DNA of 58,862 nt from Phycisphaeraceae bacterium (GTDB taxonomy: Bacteria > Planctomycetota > Phycisphaerae > Phycisphaerales > Phycisphaeraceae). The position numbers and the translations under genes were made by a program. Positions 15,277 through 22,801 of the stretch are shown here, piece after piece. The stretch lies in the NCBI GenBank assembly GCA_028280965.1, contig JANQKT010000115.1:1-58862 (forward strand), given 5' to 3'. The notes beneath the pieces were generated by a model, which ran no database searches, had not been told where the DNA came from, and worked only from the letters and a program-made list of their open reading frames with translations. How positions within the stretch are numbered: position 1 is the first letter of the stretch; the number at the start of each line of letters is the position of its first letter.

Positions 15277-15420
15277 GCGTCTAGCTTGCAGGGTCTAGGG
15301 TGCAGGTCAGCCGTACGAAGCCGCGGTGGCTAGACGGCCTGCGGATCATCGGCCGATTTATCATGGCTCGCAAGGCCAGATACATATTACACCTGTCACC
15401 GCAGCCTAGACCCTAGACGC
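15277..15420. repeat. Inverted repeat with GTCTAGG arms, no gene inside
   Basis: The left part (15277-15307, with GCGTCTAG and AGGGTCTAGG) is matched in inverted order at 15390-15420 (CCTAGACCCTAGACGC and CACCTGTCACCGCAG). The roughly 80 bases between carry no open frame. It fills the gap between the divergent manC and ferritin-like genes. Confidence 0.7.
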
Positions 15421-15478
15421 TCTCCCAATGCCGCGCTATGATTCAGGCCCGGACTCGCACCGCGAAAGGGCAACACCC

Positions 15479-15940
15479 ATGACCGACGAACAACGCCAGC
15501 ACATCGTGACCCTGCTCCAGAAGGCCTACAACATGGAGCTGGAGACGGTCTGTAATTACACGGCCCAGTCGATCAACCTCGACGGGTTCAAGGCCAAGCA
15601 CGTCAAGGATGCGCTGGCCGGGGACATCGCCGAGGAGCTCGGCCATGCGCAGATGCTCGCCCGGCGGATCAAGGTCCTCGAGGGCGTCGTGCCCGGCTCG
15701 CAGGCGCTGAAGATGGAGCAGACCTCGCTGCAACCGAATGGCGACGCGCTGGACGTCATCGCGGTGATCAAGGGCGTCATCGCCGCGGAGGAAGGCGCGA
15801 TCGCCCACTACCAGACGATCATCGACGCGACCGGCGGGGTGGACCCGGTGACCGAAGACCTGGCGGTCACGCTCAAGGGCGACGAAGAAGAGCACAAGCG
15901 GCTGTTCAAGGGCTTCCTCGCCGAGGCGGAACGCGGGTGA
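15479..15940 (+). CDS. Ferritin-like / bacterioferritin-type protein
   Basis: A 153-residue four-helix protein. The diiron ligands appear in order: NMELETVCNYTAQS (helix 1), IAEELGHAQMLARRI with E-x-x-H (helix 2), AAEEGAIAHYQTII (helix 3) and KGDEEEHKRLFKGF with E-x-x-H (helix 4). This pattern fits ferritin-like proteins of the bacterioferritin or Dps-like group that oxidise and store or sequester iron. The start at 15479 (MTDEQRQ) has a purine-rich site upstream; an in-frame ATG at 15428 is less likely because it would run into the flanking repeat. Confidence 0.85.
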   Translation: MTDEQRQHIVTLLQKAYNMELETVCNYTAQSINLDGFKAKHVKDALAGDIAEELGHAQMLARRIKVLEGVVPGSQALKMEQTSLQPNGDALDVIAVIKGVIAAEEGAIAHYQTIIDATGGVDPVTEDLAVTLKGDEEEHKRLFKGFLAEAERG

Positions 15941-16067
15941 AGCCACTGGCAGGTTGGTCTGAGCCTCGCATATCAATGCGGGGCTGTTGCTCGACCCCGG
16001 CCACCCAGCCGATATAATCTCCGCGGCCCCATCTCAAACACACGGCACCCCCGTTCCGGAGACCCCC

Positions 16068-16841
16068 ATGCTCGGCAGCAACCCCGCGATGAACGAGGAC
16101 ACCTTCAGCATCCCGGTCGAGGGGTACGAAGAGAAGCGTTCGGTCATGACCCTCGAGAGCACCGCGATCAAGTCCGCGCTGCTGGTCGGGATCACCGTCG
16201 TCGCCGCGACCGTGACCTGGGGGATCGCCCAGAAGAGCGGCATGGGCGCCGCGATGCCGTGGTTGTTCGGCGGGCTGCTCGGCGGGCTCGTGCTCGCGCT
16301 GATCACGATCTTCAACCCCAAGGCCTCGCCCTTCACCGCGCCGGCCTACGCCGCCGCCGAGGGCCTGTTCCTCGGGGCCGTGTCGTTTTTCTACGAGTCC
16401 GCGTACGCCTCACCCAACGGGGTCGCCGGGCCCTTCTCGGGCATCGTTGTGCAGGCGGTCGCGCTCACGCTCGGCGTGCTCGTGGCCATGCTTGCGCTCT
16501 ACGCCTTCCGCATCATCCGCGTCACGGCCAAGCTGCGGGCGGGCATCATCGCGGCGACCGCCGCGGTCTTGCTGGTGTACATCGTGGCGTTCGTCATGCG
16601 GATGTTCGGCACGCCGATGCCCTTCCTCCACGATACCGGCCCGATCGGCATCGGCATCAGCCTGTTGATCGTCGGCATCGCGGCGTTCAACCTGCTGCTG
16701 GACTTCGACCTGATCGAGAAGGGCGTGCAGCAGGGCGCGCCGAAGTACATGGAGTGGTACGCCGGGTTCGCGCTGCTGGTCACGCTGGTGTGGCTGTACC
16801 TGGAGATCCTGCGGCTCTTGAGCAAGCTGCGGTCGCGGTAA
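16068..16841 (+). CDS. Bax inhibitor-1 / YccA family membrane protein
   Basis: A 257-residue protein with seven predicted membrane segments, of the BI-1 (LFG/YccA) family, thought to be pH-sensitive calcium leak channels or FtsH modulators in bacteria. Typical parts are the N-terminal cytosolic stretch, FNPKASPFTAPAYAAAEGLFLGA (near residue 84), LALYAFRIIRVTAKLRAGI, and FDLIEKGVQQGAPKYMEWYAGFALLVTLVWLYLEILRLL, with the family's paired acidic residues in the last segments. GGAGA lies five bases before the ATG at 16068, which decides this start over the upstream one at 15987. Confidence 0.9.
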   Translation: MLGSNPAMNEDTFSIPVEGYEEKRSVMTLESTAIKSALLVGITVVAATVTWGIAQKSGMGAAMPWLFGGLLGGLVLALITIFNPKASPFTAPAYAAAEGLFLGAVSFFYESAYASPNGVAGPFSGIVVQAVALTLGVLVAMLALYAFRIIRVTAKLRAGIIAATAAVLLVYIVAFVMRMFGTPMPFLHDTGPIGIGISLLIVGIAAFNLLLDFDLIEKGVQQGAPKYMEWYAGFALLVTLVWLYLEILRLLSKLRSR

Positions 16842-16862
16842 ACGACTGTTAACAAATACAAG

Positions 16863-16942
16863 ACAGCCGCGACGCGACGCGTCGCCGGCAGAGCCTGATA
16901 GACCTGTCACGCTTTGCCTGCGACGCGTCGCGTCGCGGCTGT
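16863..16942. repeat. Long hairpin, CAGCCGCG family, copy 2
   Basis: Arms of 28 bases (16863-16890 and 16915-16942) match at 27 positions and enclose a 24-base loop. The arms contain a GCGACGCGTCGC core. Same family as 11912-12006. It lies between the BI-1 and MFS genes. Confidence 0.9.
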
Positions 16943-16990
16943 TGGTTCAACAGCATCTACACCTTGTGTCGCTCTCGCTACACTTGCCCG

Positions 16991-18244
16991 ATGCCCGCCC
17001 TGCACCGCCAGTTCCTGATCACCTTCGCCGCGATGGGCGCGGTGCTCGCCTACCTGCCGGTCCTGCTCGAGCAGCGGCTGGCGAGCGCGACGCAGGTCGG
17101 CGTCGTCATGTCCACGACCGGGCTGGCGATCATCCTCACGCCGGTCATCATGACCGCGCTGGCGGACACAAGGGTCCAGAGCCGGACGCTGATCGCGACG
17201 CTCTTCACCGTCTCGGCGGCGACGTGCTTCTGGCAGGCGCTCAGCTTCAGCTTCGTCGGCCTGCTCATCTCACACACCGTCTTCGCGTTCTTCTTCTGGC
17301 CCCTGGCGGCGCTCCAGGACGGGCTGGTCTTCGCCGACAACCAGCAGGCGCGCGCCGACGGCCGGGCCCAGACGCCATACCACCGCGTGCGCGTGTTCGG
17401 CACGGTCGGGTTCGCGCTGCCGCTCGCCGGGCTGTACTTCCTGCTCAACTCAGGCGCGGATGTCAGCAGCGCGCTCTATCTCGGCGGGGCGGTTTGTTTA
17501 CTTGGCGCAACCAACGCGATGACGCTGCCGCGCACCCAGCTCGGCCAGGCACGACGGGCCAGGTTCAACCCAAGCGAAGCAAACCTCAGCAACCCAAGCC
17601 GCGCGCAGCTCGACCACCCCACGCGCGCCGCGGCGCGCGCCCTCTTCCGCGGGCCGGCGCTGGTCTTCTGCGTCTGCCTGTTCGTCGCCCACCTGGGCAA
17701 CAGCGCCTACTACGCCTTCTACCCGATCTACCTCACCAACGAGGTCCACTTCGGCGAGCAGTGGGTCGGGCCGATCACCATGCTCGGCGTCGTGCTCGAG
17801 CTCGGCGTCATGGCCTGCGTCGGTTTGATGCTCGCGAACCTCGGGCTCAAGCGCCTGCTCGTCCTCGCGCTCCTGGTCATGGCGGCGCGCTTCGCGCTGC
17901 TGGGCGTGTTCCCGAATCAGGCCGTCGCGGTGTGGACGCAGGTGCTGCACGGCATCACGGTCGTGGGCATCTACGTCATCCCGCCGATCTACCTCAACGC
18001 GCTGGCGGGCGACCACTTCCGCAGCTCGATCCAGGGCCTATACGCGATGACGGTGTTCGGCCCGTCGCGCATCGCCGGCAACATCCTTGGCGGCGAGCTC
18101 GCGGATGTCTCGCTGCCGATGATGTTCAACCTCAGCGCCATCACCACCCTGCTCGCCGCGGTCGCGATCGCGGTGTTCATGCGGATGCCCAATGAATTGA
18201 ACGAGAACGCGGAGGACGTGCCAGCGTTGGTGGAGGGGGACTGA
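16991..18244 (+). CDS. MFS transporter (LacY / nucleoside-symporter-like)
   Basis: A 417-residue transporter with twelve predicted membrane segments. VGVVMSTTGLAIILTPVI and the loop TALADTRVQSRTL match the helix 2-3 loop of the MFS. RVRVFGTVGFALPLAG resembles the LacY/NupG/HcaT subgroup. A long central loop (residues about 185-220) is rich in Asn, Pro and Arg and looks repetitive (PSEANLSNPSRAQL). The start at 16991 is the first ATG after the upstream hairpin. The substrate is unknown; candidates are nucleosides, sugars or aromatic acids. Confidence 0.85.
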   Translation: MPALHRQFLITFAAMGAVLAYLPVLLEQRLASATQVGVVMSTTGLAIILTPVIMTALADTRVQSRTLIATLFTVSAATCFWQALSFSFVGLLISHTVFAFFFWPLAALQDGLVFADNQQARADGRAQTPYHRVRVFGTVGFALPLAGLYFLLNSGADVSSALYLGGAVCLLGATNAMTLPRTQLGQARRARFNPSEANLSNPSRAQLDHPTRAAARALFRGPALVFCVCLFVAHLGNSAYYAFYPIYLTNEVHFGEQWVGPITMLGVVLELGVMACVGLMLANLGLKRLLVLALLVMAARFALLGVFPNQAVAVWTQVLHGITVVGIYVIPPIYLNALAGDHFRSSIQGLYAMTVFGPSRIAGNILGGELADVSLPMMFNLSAITTLLAAVAIAVFMRMPNELNENAEDVPALVEGD

Positions 18245-18269
18245 CACAAGCCCGACAGGTGTGCCTGTA

Positions 18270-18611
18270 TTATTCAAAAGCTGGGATCACTTCGACGGCG
18301 ACATCATCTTCGTACACAACGTAGAAGTACAGGGACCCCAACCCGCACTTTGTCACATTCCCGCTAGAACCGGGTTTCCAAGCCGGCTCGACTTCACTGC
18401 GAGCGATATCGACCTGTAAAAACCAACCGACCGCGTCGTCTACCTGCTGGCGTGTCATCCCGTGCTCGACCAGGTCGTACGCCGCACTGATGTGGTAGTA
18501 CCCGAACATCAGAAGAATGAAGTAGCCCGCGAACAATGCAAGAAAAACGCCAACGGCCCGAGCAATGAGTTTGATCGATTGCCTGAAGCTGGACAGCAAA
18601 GCGACATTCAT
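18270..18611 (-). CDS. Small membrane-anchored protein with BamE-like motif
   Basis: A 113-residue protein with an N-terminal membrane segment (VFLALFAGYFILLMFGYYH, about residues 19-37). It continues with YDLVEHGMTRQQVDDAVGWFL, which resembles the GMT-x-x-QV-x-x-x-LG motif of SmpA/OmlA (BamE) domains. The C-terminus has beta-strand character (GSLYFYVVYEDDVAVEVIPAFE), in line with that fold. No lipobox is seen. It lies 28 bases after the subtilisin-like gene on the same strand. Function unknown. Confidence 0.6.
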   Translation of the reverse strand: MNVALLSSFRQSIKLIARAVGVFLALFAGYFILLMFGYYHISAAYDLVEHGMTRQQVDDAVGWFLQVDIARSEVEPAWKPGSSGNVTKCGLGSLYFYVVYEDDVAVEVIPAFE

Positions 18612-18639
18612 TGCAAACCCCGCCAACAGGATGCAACAA

Positions 18640-20118
18640 CTATTCGACAGCCTCCACCCGCCAGGCCGCCGCGAAGTCCCAGGGCATCGGCGCGTTGTCC
18701 TGCTTCCGCTGAATGCGCAGCGTGTACTGGCCGGGAGCAAGCTCGGGCAGCACCAGTAGTTCAACGTTGTCTACTCCGCTCGCGCTTGTTGCGACGACCT
18801 CTTCGTTGCCCTCCGCGTCCGTGCGGATCAGGGACAGATCGAGGTTGGGGATGAACGCCCGCGCGTCCCAGGCCTCGCGTTTCTCGCCGGTCACGGGGTC
18901 GTCCGCGGAGACCGGGCCGACGACCCGGCGGTGCCAGGTCAGCGCAAAGGTCGATTCGCCCTGCGTCTTGTCGACGGTAAAGCGGTAGTCCGCCGACTTG
19001 CCCGGGTCGATCTGCGCGAACGACCAGCCGTAGCGCTGGGTGTGCTGCGCGTTGGGCTTGGCGGCGCCGGCCTCGAGGATGATGATCGACCGGTCCAGGT
19101 CCATGACGCCCGCGCCGAGCTTGCGGTCCAGCGGCTCGCCCTCGGGCGGGGCCCAGCCCTCGGGCTTGTGCGCGCCGGCGAGCAGCACGGCCTTGATCAC
19201 CTCGCTGCGCACGGCGTGCTCGTTGCGCTTCGTTTCTCCCTCGCCCCCGGAATCTGCGTCTTCGTCCGGCTTGCCCAGGCCCTGGGTAGTCGTGATGCCG
19301 GCCTTGCGGTCGGCGACTTCGAGCAGCGCCGCGACGCCGCCGGTGACGACGCCCGTAGACCAGCTTGTGAGCTTGCCGGGCGCAACAAGCTCGGGCTTGC
19401 ACCGGCCTTCGCCGTCGGCGGTGGTCAGGTCATCGGAGTTCTCGCCGACCGCCCGGCCGACGCTGATGACGTTGTACGCGCTGGCGAGCATGGCGGGGAT
19501 CTTGCCGCTCTGGTTGTTGACGCCGCAGACAATCAAGACGTCGTTCTGATCGACGGCGTAGTCCACCCGGCGGAGGACGGCGGGGGCCGACGCGGAGTCG
19601 GCGATCCAGGAGTGGTTGAAGACACGGGCATCGTGGTCATCGCGCGGCGGCAGCGCGGTGCCCGTGTTGAGGTAGCCGCTGCGCAGCCAGTCGTCGGTGG
19701 ACCAGGCGTGGACCGCGCGGACGCCCTGCCCCGCCGAGTCGGGCCCGAAGGCGTGGCGGGCGACGGTCGTGGCGTGGCCGGAGACGGAGGTCGCGCCCGA
19801 CTCGGGGATAAACCCTGTGCCGGGCAGGTCGCGGTGTTTCGTGTTGGCGAGGTACCCGTTGCCGCCCGGCTCGGCCTGGCCGACGACGACGTCCTTGCCC
19901 AGCGGCATGTTCCAGCCCCAGCGCTTCTTGGCCGTCGTCCAGCCGATCTGGTTGCGGATGCTGCCGACGCGTTCGAGGCCGGTCGCCGGGGGGATCGGCT
20001 GGGACAACTCGGCCCCGCCCTGCGCCGCCGCGGGCACCGGCCCGCCGAACTGGTCCGCCAGCCCGACCGCGCCGGCGAACAGGGCGAGCACGCCCAACCA
20101 TGTCCAGAGTCTTGGCAT
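18640..20118 (-). CDS. Secreted subtilisin-like (S8) protein with degenerate active site
   Basis: A 492-residue exported protein with a signal peptide (about residues 1-34). The S8 fold is visible: SGHATTVA with His115 as the catalytic-type His, FNHSWI (167-172), VCGVNNQSG (oxyanion Asn 201/202) and KPELVAPG (241-248). The Asp segment reads VVVGQAEPGG, so the usual D-x-G is not kept. The serine segment reads TSWSTGVVTGGVAALL where G-T-S would be expected. The protein may be inactive or use an unusual Ser. The C-terminal part (about 350-492) is a beta-sandwich like pre-peptidase C-terminal domains. The ATG at 20118 is preferred over GTG 20124. Confidence 0.7.
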   Translation of the reverse strand: MPRLWTWLGVLALFAGAVGLADQFGGPVPAAAQGGAELSQPIPPATGLERVGSIRNQIGWTTAKKRWGWNMPLGKDVVVGQAEPGGNGYLANTKHRDLPGTGFIPESGATSVSGHATTVARHAFGPDSAGQGVRAVHAWSTDDWLRSGYLNTGTALPPRDDHDARVFNHSWIADSASAPAVLRRVDYAVDQNDVLIVCGVNNQSGKIPAMLASAYNVISVGRAVGENSDDLTTADGEGRCKPELVAPGKLTSWSTGVVTGGVAALLEVADRKAGITTTQGLGKPDEDADSGGEGETKRNEHAVRSEVIKAVLLAGAHKPEGWAPPEGEPLDRKLGAGVMDLDRSIIILEAGAAKPNAQHTQRYGWSFAQIDPGKSADYRFTVDKTQGESTFALTWHRRVVGPVSADDPVTGEKREAWDARAFIPNLDLSLIRTDAEGNEEVVATSASGVDNVELLVLPELAPGQYTLRIQRKQDNAPMPWDFAAAWRVEAVE

Positions 20119-20343
20119 TGTCACGCTTTCAGTATCGGATGGTTGAACTCGGCTCGACAGGGCTGCATTCCAGGCCGTGTCTCATCGGGTCCTGTCGCCA
20201 AGGAACCATACCCCGTCCGGGCCGTCCAAGGTCTTGAATCGTACCCAGCGGTAAAGTTTGAACCCACGCGGCCCGGCACGTCCTGTAAGATAAGCCTTGG
20301 CCGTGCAGTCACGCCCATGAAAGACGATCCAGGGAGCACACCC

Positions 20344-21708
20344 ATGACACGCCCACGCTTTGCCGCCTTCTTTGCCGCCCTGCTCGCGGCGGCCCTCACC
20401 CTCACCAGCCACGCCCAGGACGCGCCGTTCATCGGCGTCGTCACGCAGGGCAGCGTCGAGGTCCGCTCGGGCGCCGGGCGGGCGTACTACGTCGTCGGCG
20501 AGCTGGCCAAGGGCGACATGGTCCGGGTCGAGAAGGTGCTGTTCAACCAGACGTGGTACCAGGTCCGCGTGCCCAAGGGCGTGCACAGCTACGTGTCCAA
20601 GGCGTTTGTCGATGCCCAGGGCGACGGCGCGACCGGCACCGTCAACGCCGACCGCACCGAGTTCAAGGCCGCCAGCCTCCGCGGCCCCGGCGAGAGCTAC
20701 AAGGGCCAGGGCACGTTCAGCAAGGGCGACAAGGTCACGATCCTCGCGGAGGAGGGCAACTTCTACAAGATCGTCTCGCCCGAGGACGCGTTCGTCTTCA
20801 TCCCCGCCGGCACGCTGCGCGAAGCGACGAAGGACGATCTCGAGGCCGCGGAAGAAGCGGACCCGGACGAGGGCACAACGGACAGCGGCGACAGCACGAC
20901 CGACCCCGAGCCGGTCACGCCGGTTGATCCCGTGACGCCGGACCCCGAGCCGGTCACGCCCGATCCCGAGCCGGTGACCCCGGACCCCGAGCCCGTGACG
21001 CCGGTGGACCCCGTCACGCCGGACCCCGAGCCGGTTGACCCCGGGCCCGTGACGCCGGCGGACCCCGAGCCGGTCGCGCCGATCAAGGGCTGGCCGGAGG
21101 CGCCGAACGTCGAGGTCGAGACGCCGGCGCGCTCGGCCGAACTCAAGGCACTGGAGATGAAGGTCCTGCCCTACTTCAGCCTGCCAGTCGATGAGCAGCC
21201 GCTGGACAAGATGGCGGGCGCGTACCAGCAGCTGGCCGGCGCCGAAGGCCTGCCGAGCATCGACCGGCAGATCATCAAGGTGCGTCTGCGGACGATCGAA
21301 CGCCGGCAGGAGATCCTCGACACGCTCCGCCGGGCCGAGGCCGCCGAGCAGACCGACCACGCCCGGACGGTCGTGCCCGACGCGCCGGACCCGGATGAAG
21401 CCCCCGCGCAGTTCACCGCGGTCGGCAGGCTGATGCCCTCGACGGTGTACGACGGCCAGTCGCTGCCGCTGCTCTATCGCGTCGTTGACGCCTCGCCGTC
21501 TGCGCGGACGCTGGCGTATGTCGCGCCGAACGACGAGCTGAACATCGCCGCGATGCTCAACCGCCTGGTCGGCGTCGTCGGCGAAACGACCTACAACCGC
21601 ACCCTCAAGCTCCAGGTCATCGAGATCGAGAAGGCCGTGCTGCTGGAGGCGGAGGTGGAAGAGGAAGAAGACGCAGCGGAAGAAGCAGAAGACGCAGATA
21701 CCGAGTAA
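20344..21708 (+). CDS. Secreted protein with two SH3b domains and a Pro-Glu repeat linker
   Basis: A 454-residue exported protein. The signal peptide ends near residue 22 (SHAQDAP). Two bacterial SH3-type domains follow: residues about 25-90 (VEVRSGAGRAYYVVGELAKG, WYQVRVP) and about 98-165 (RGPGESYKGQGTFSKGDKV). A linker of DPEPVTP units (genomic 20906-21080) separates these from a helical domain with a KVLPYFSLPVDEQP motif. The tail is highly acidic. GGGAG lies seven bases before the ATG at 20344. SH3b domains usually bind peptidoglycan or peptides, so a cell-wall role is plausible. Confidence 0.8.
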   Translation: MTRPRFAAFFAALLAAALTLTSHAQDAPFIGVVTQGSVEVRSGAGRAYYVVGELAKGDMVRVEKVLFNQTWYQVRVPKGVHSYVSKAFVDAQGDGATGTVNADRTEFKAASLRGPGESYKGQGTFSKGDKVTILAEEGNFYKIVSPEDAFVFIPAGTLREATKDDLEAAEEADPDEGTTDSGDSTTDPEPVTPVDPVTPDPEPVTPDPEPVTPDPEPVTPVDPVTPDPEPVDPGPVTPADPEPVAPIKGWPEAPNVEVETPARSAELKALEMKVLPYFSLPVDEQPLDKMAGAYQQLAGAEGLPSIDRQIIKVRLRTIERRQEILDTLRRAEAAEQTDHARTVVPDAPDPDEAPAQFTAVGRLMPSTVYDGQSLPLLYRVVDASPSARTLAYVAPNDELNIAAMLNRLVGVVGETTYNRTLKLQVIEIEKAVLLEAEVEEEEDAAEEAEDADTE

Positions 21709-21712
21709 CCCA

Positions 21713-21832
21713 GGGTGGCCGTGGCGTGGCGCAGCCATCCCATGGAACCGAATCACCACAGATCGACAACATCGCCATTTGCATTGGACCCCCTCGCGTT
21801 CCGTGGGATGCTTTCGCATGCCACGGCCACCC
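21713..21832. repeat. Inverted repeat with GGTGGCCGTGGC arms
   Basis: Arms 21713-21748 and 21798-21832 match at about four in five positions (GGTGGCCGTGGC at the ends, CATCCCA inside) around a 49-base centre. It starts five bases after the stop of the SH3 gene. Confidence 0.8.
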
Positions 21833-21848
21833 GCCGTAATCGACAGGG

Positions 21849-22007
21849 GGACAGGCATTCCTGCCTGTCGTTCGGCGCAGCCGAATCAACCGAGCACGAA
21901 GCGCTAGCGAGTGCCACGGATTGTCTGCGACTTGTGGCACTCGCTAGCGCTTCGTGCTCGGACAAGCATCAGGCCTTCGGCCTGCCGACAGGCAAGGATG
22001 CCTGTCC
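21849..22007. repeat. Nested inverted repeats (outer 22, inner 27 bases)
   Basis: The outer arms GGACAGGCATTCCTGCCTGT.. (21849-21870) and 21986-22007 match at 20 of 22 positions. The inner arms 21891-21917 and 21934-21960 (with GAAGCGCTAGCGAGTG) are perfect over 27 bases with a 16-base loop. No gene lies inside. The rest of the 420-base gap to the next gene shows nothing else. Confidence 0.9.
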
Positions 22008-22128
22008 TCCTTCAAACCTCCCACGCCCGCGAATTATCACCCTCCGTCTCCCATAAACCCGCCTTGCTATCCGACCGATCTCCTAGGTAGGCCACCCTCT
22101 TCCCGCCCGGCCTGATGGAGAATCACGC

Positions 22129-22641
22129 GTGACTCAGAACAGCGACCCCCAGCCCATCCGTATCGGCGAGATCCTTGTCGAGCAGGGTGTGCTCACCGAG
22201 CAGCAGGTCTTCGAGATCGTGCAGGCTCAGAAGAAGCTGCACCTGCCCTTCGGCGTGCTGGCCGAACGCATGTTCGAGGTCACGCTCGAGTCCATCGAGA
22301 ACGCCTGGATCGAGCAGTACCACCGCTTCACCGGGACGATCGACCTGGCCCAGCAGAGCTTCGATGACCGGGCCCTGCGGCTGATCAACCGCAGGCAGGC
22401 CTGGCAGTTCGAGATCCTGCCGGTCGGGTTCGAGCCGACGGGCGAGCTGCTCATGGCCGCTTCGCGTCGGCGGCTCGCGCGGGCGGTGACGTTCGCGACC
22501 AATCGGCTGGACAAGGTGGTGTACTTCCGCATCGCCGAGTCCGATCAGATGCAGCAGTTTCTGAAAGAGCACTTCCCGATGCCCGAGGTCAGCGACGAGC
22601 TGATCGCCAAAGCGCGGGACCACAAGCAGCGGTCGGCCTAA
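22129..22641 (+). CDS. Stand-alone GspE/MshE N-terminal domain protein
   Basis: A 170-residue protein that starts with IGEILVEQGVLTEQQVFEIVQAQKK (residues 12-36), the hallmark of the N-terminal (MshEN) domain of type II secretion and type IV pilus ATPases, which in some cases binds cyclic di-GMP. A second half (FEILPVGFEPTGELLMAASRRRLARAVTFATN) matches the usual alpha-beta subdomain, but no ATPase domain follows. GGAG lies eight bases before the GTG start. The gene is alone and ends before a strong terminator. It may be a c-di-GMP or partner-binding adaptor. Confidence 0.8.
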   Translation: MTQNSDPQPIRIGEILVEQGVLTEQQVFEIVQAQKKLHLPFGVLAERMFEVTLESIENAWIEQYHRFTGTIDLAQQSFDDRALRLINRRQAWQFEILPVGFEPTGELLMAASRRRLARAVTFATNRLDKVVYFRIAESDQMQQFLKEHFPMPEVSDELIAKARDHKQRSA

Positions 22642-22740
22642 ACCGGCCCCAGGAAGCTGCCGATAGCACGCAACCCCGAGCGACCGGGGCGACACCAAGC
22701 GGAACCCGCGGCGGGCACTGCCCCGGGCGGAACAACGAGA

Positions 22741-22790
22741 CGGGCCCGGCCACGCCGCGAGAGCGGCACGGCCGGGCCCGCCGTTTTTAT
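22741..22790 (+). terminator. Strong rho-independent terminator
   Basis: A long GC stem (CGGGCCCGGCC and its complement at 22741-22780, with an inner GCCGC/GCGGC pairing) is followed by CCGTTTTTATT. It ends the GspE-domain gene and lies close to the end of the convergent M56 gene. Confidence 0.85.
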
Positions 22791-22801
22791 TGCGCGTCCG
22801 A

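Noticed and set aside
18931..20343. Upstream part of a 925-codon plus-strand frame
   Set aside because: Antisense to the subtilisin-like gene; the real protein starts at 20344 with a signal peptide and Shine-Dalgarno site.
20906..21080. Repetitive GACCCCGAGCC DNA as a possible tandem repeat element
   Set aside because: It is explained by the Pro-Glu linker of the SH3 protein and stays in frame.
20182..21858. 558-codon minus-strand frame
   Set aside because: Antisense shadow of the SH3 protein; His/Arg/Asp-rich low complexity.
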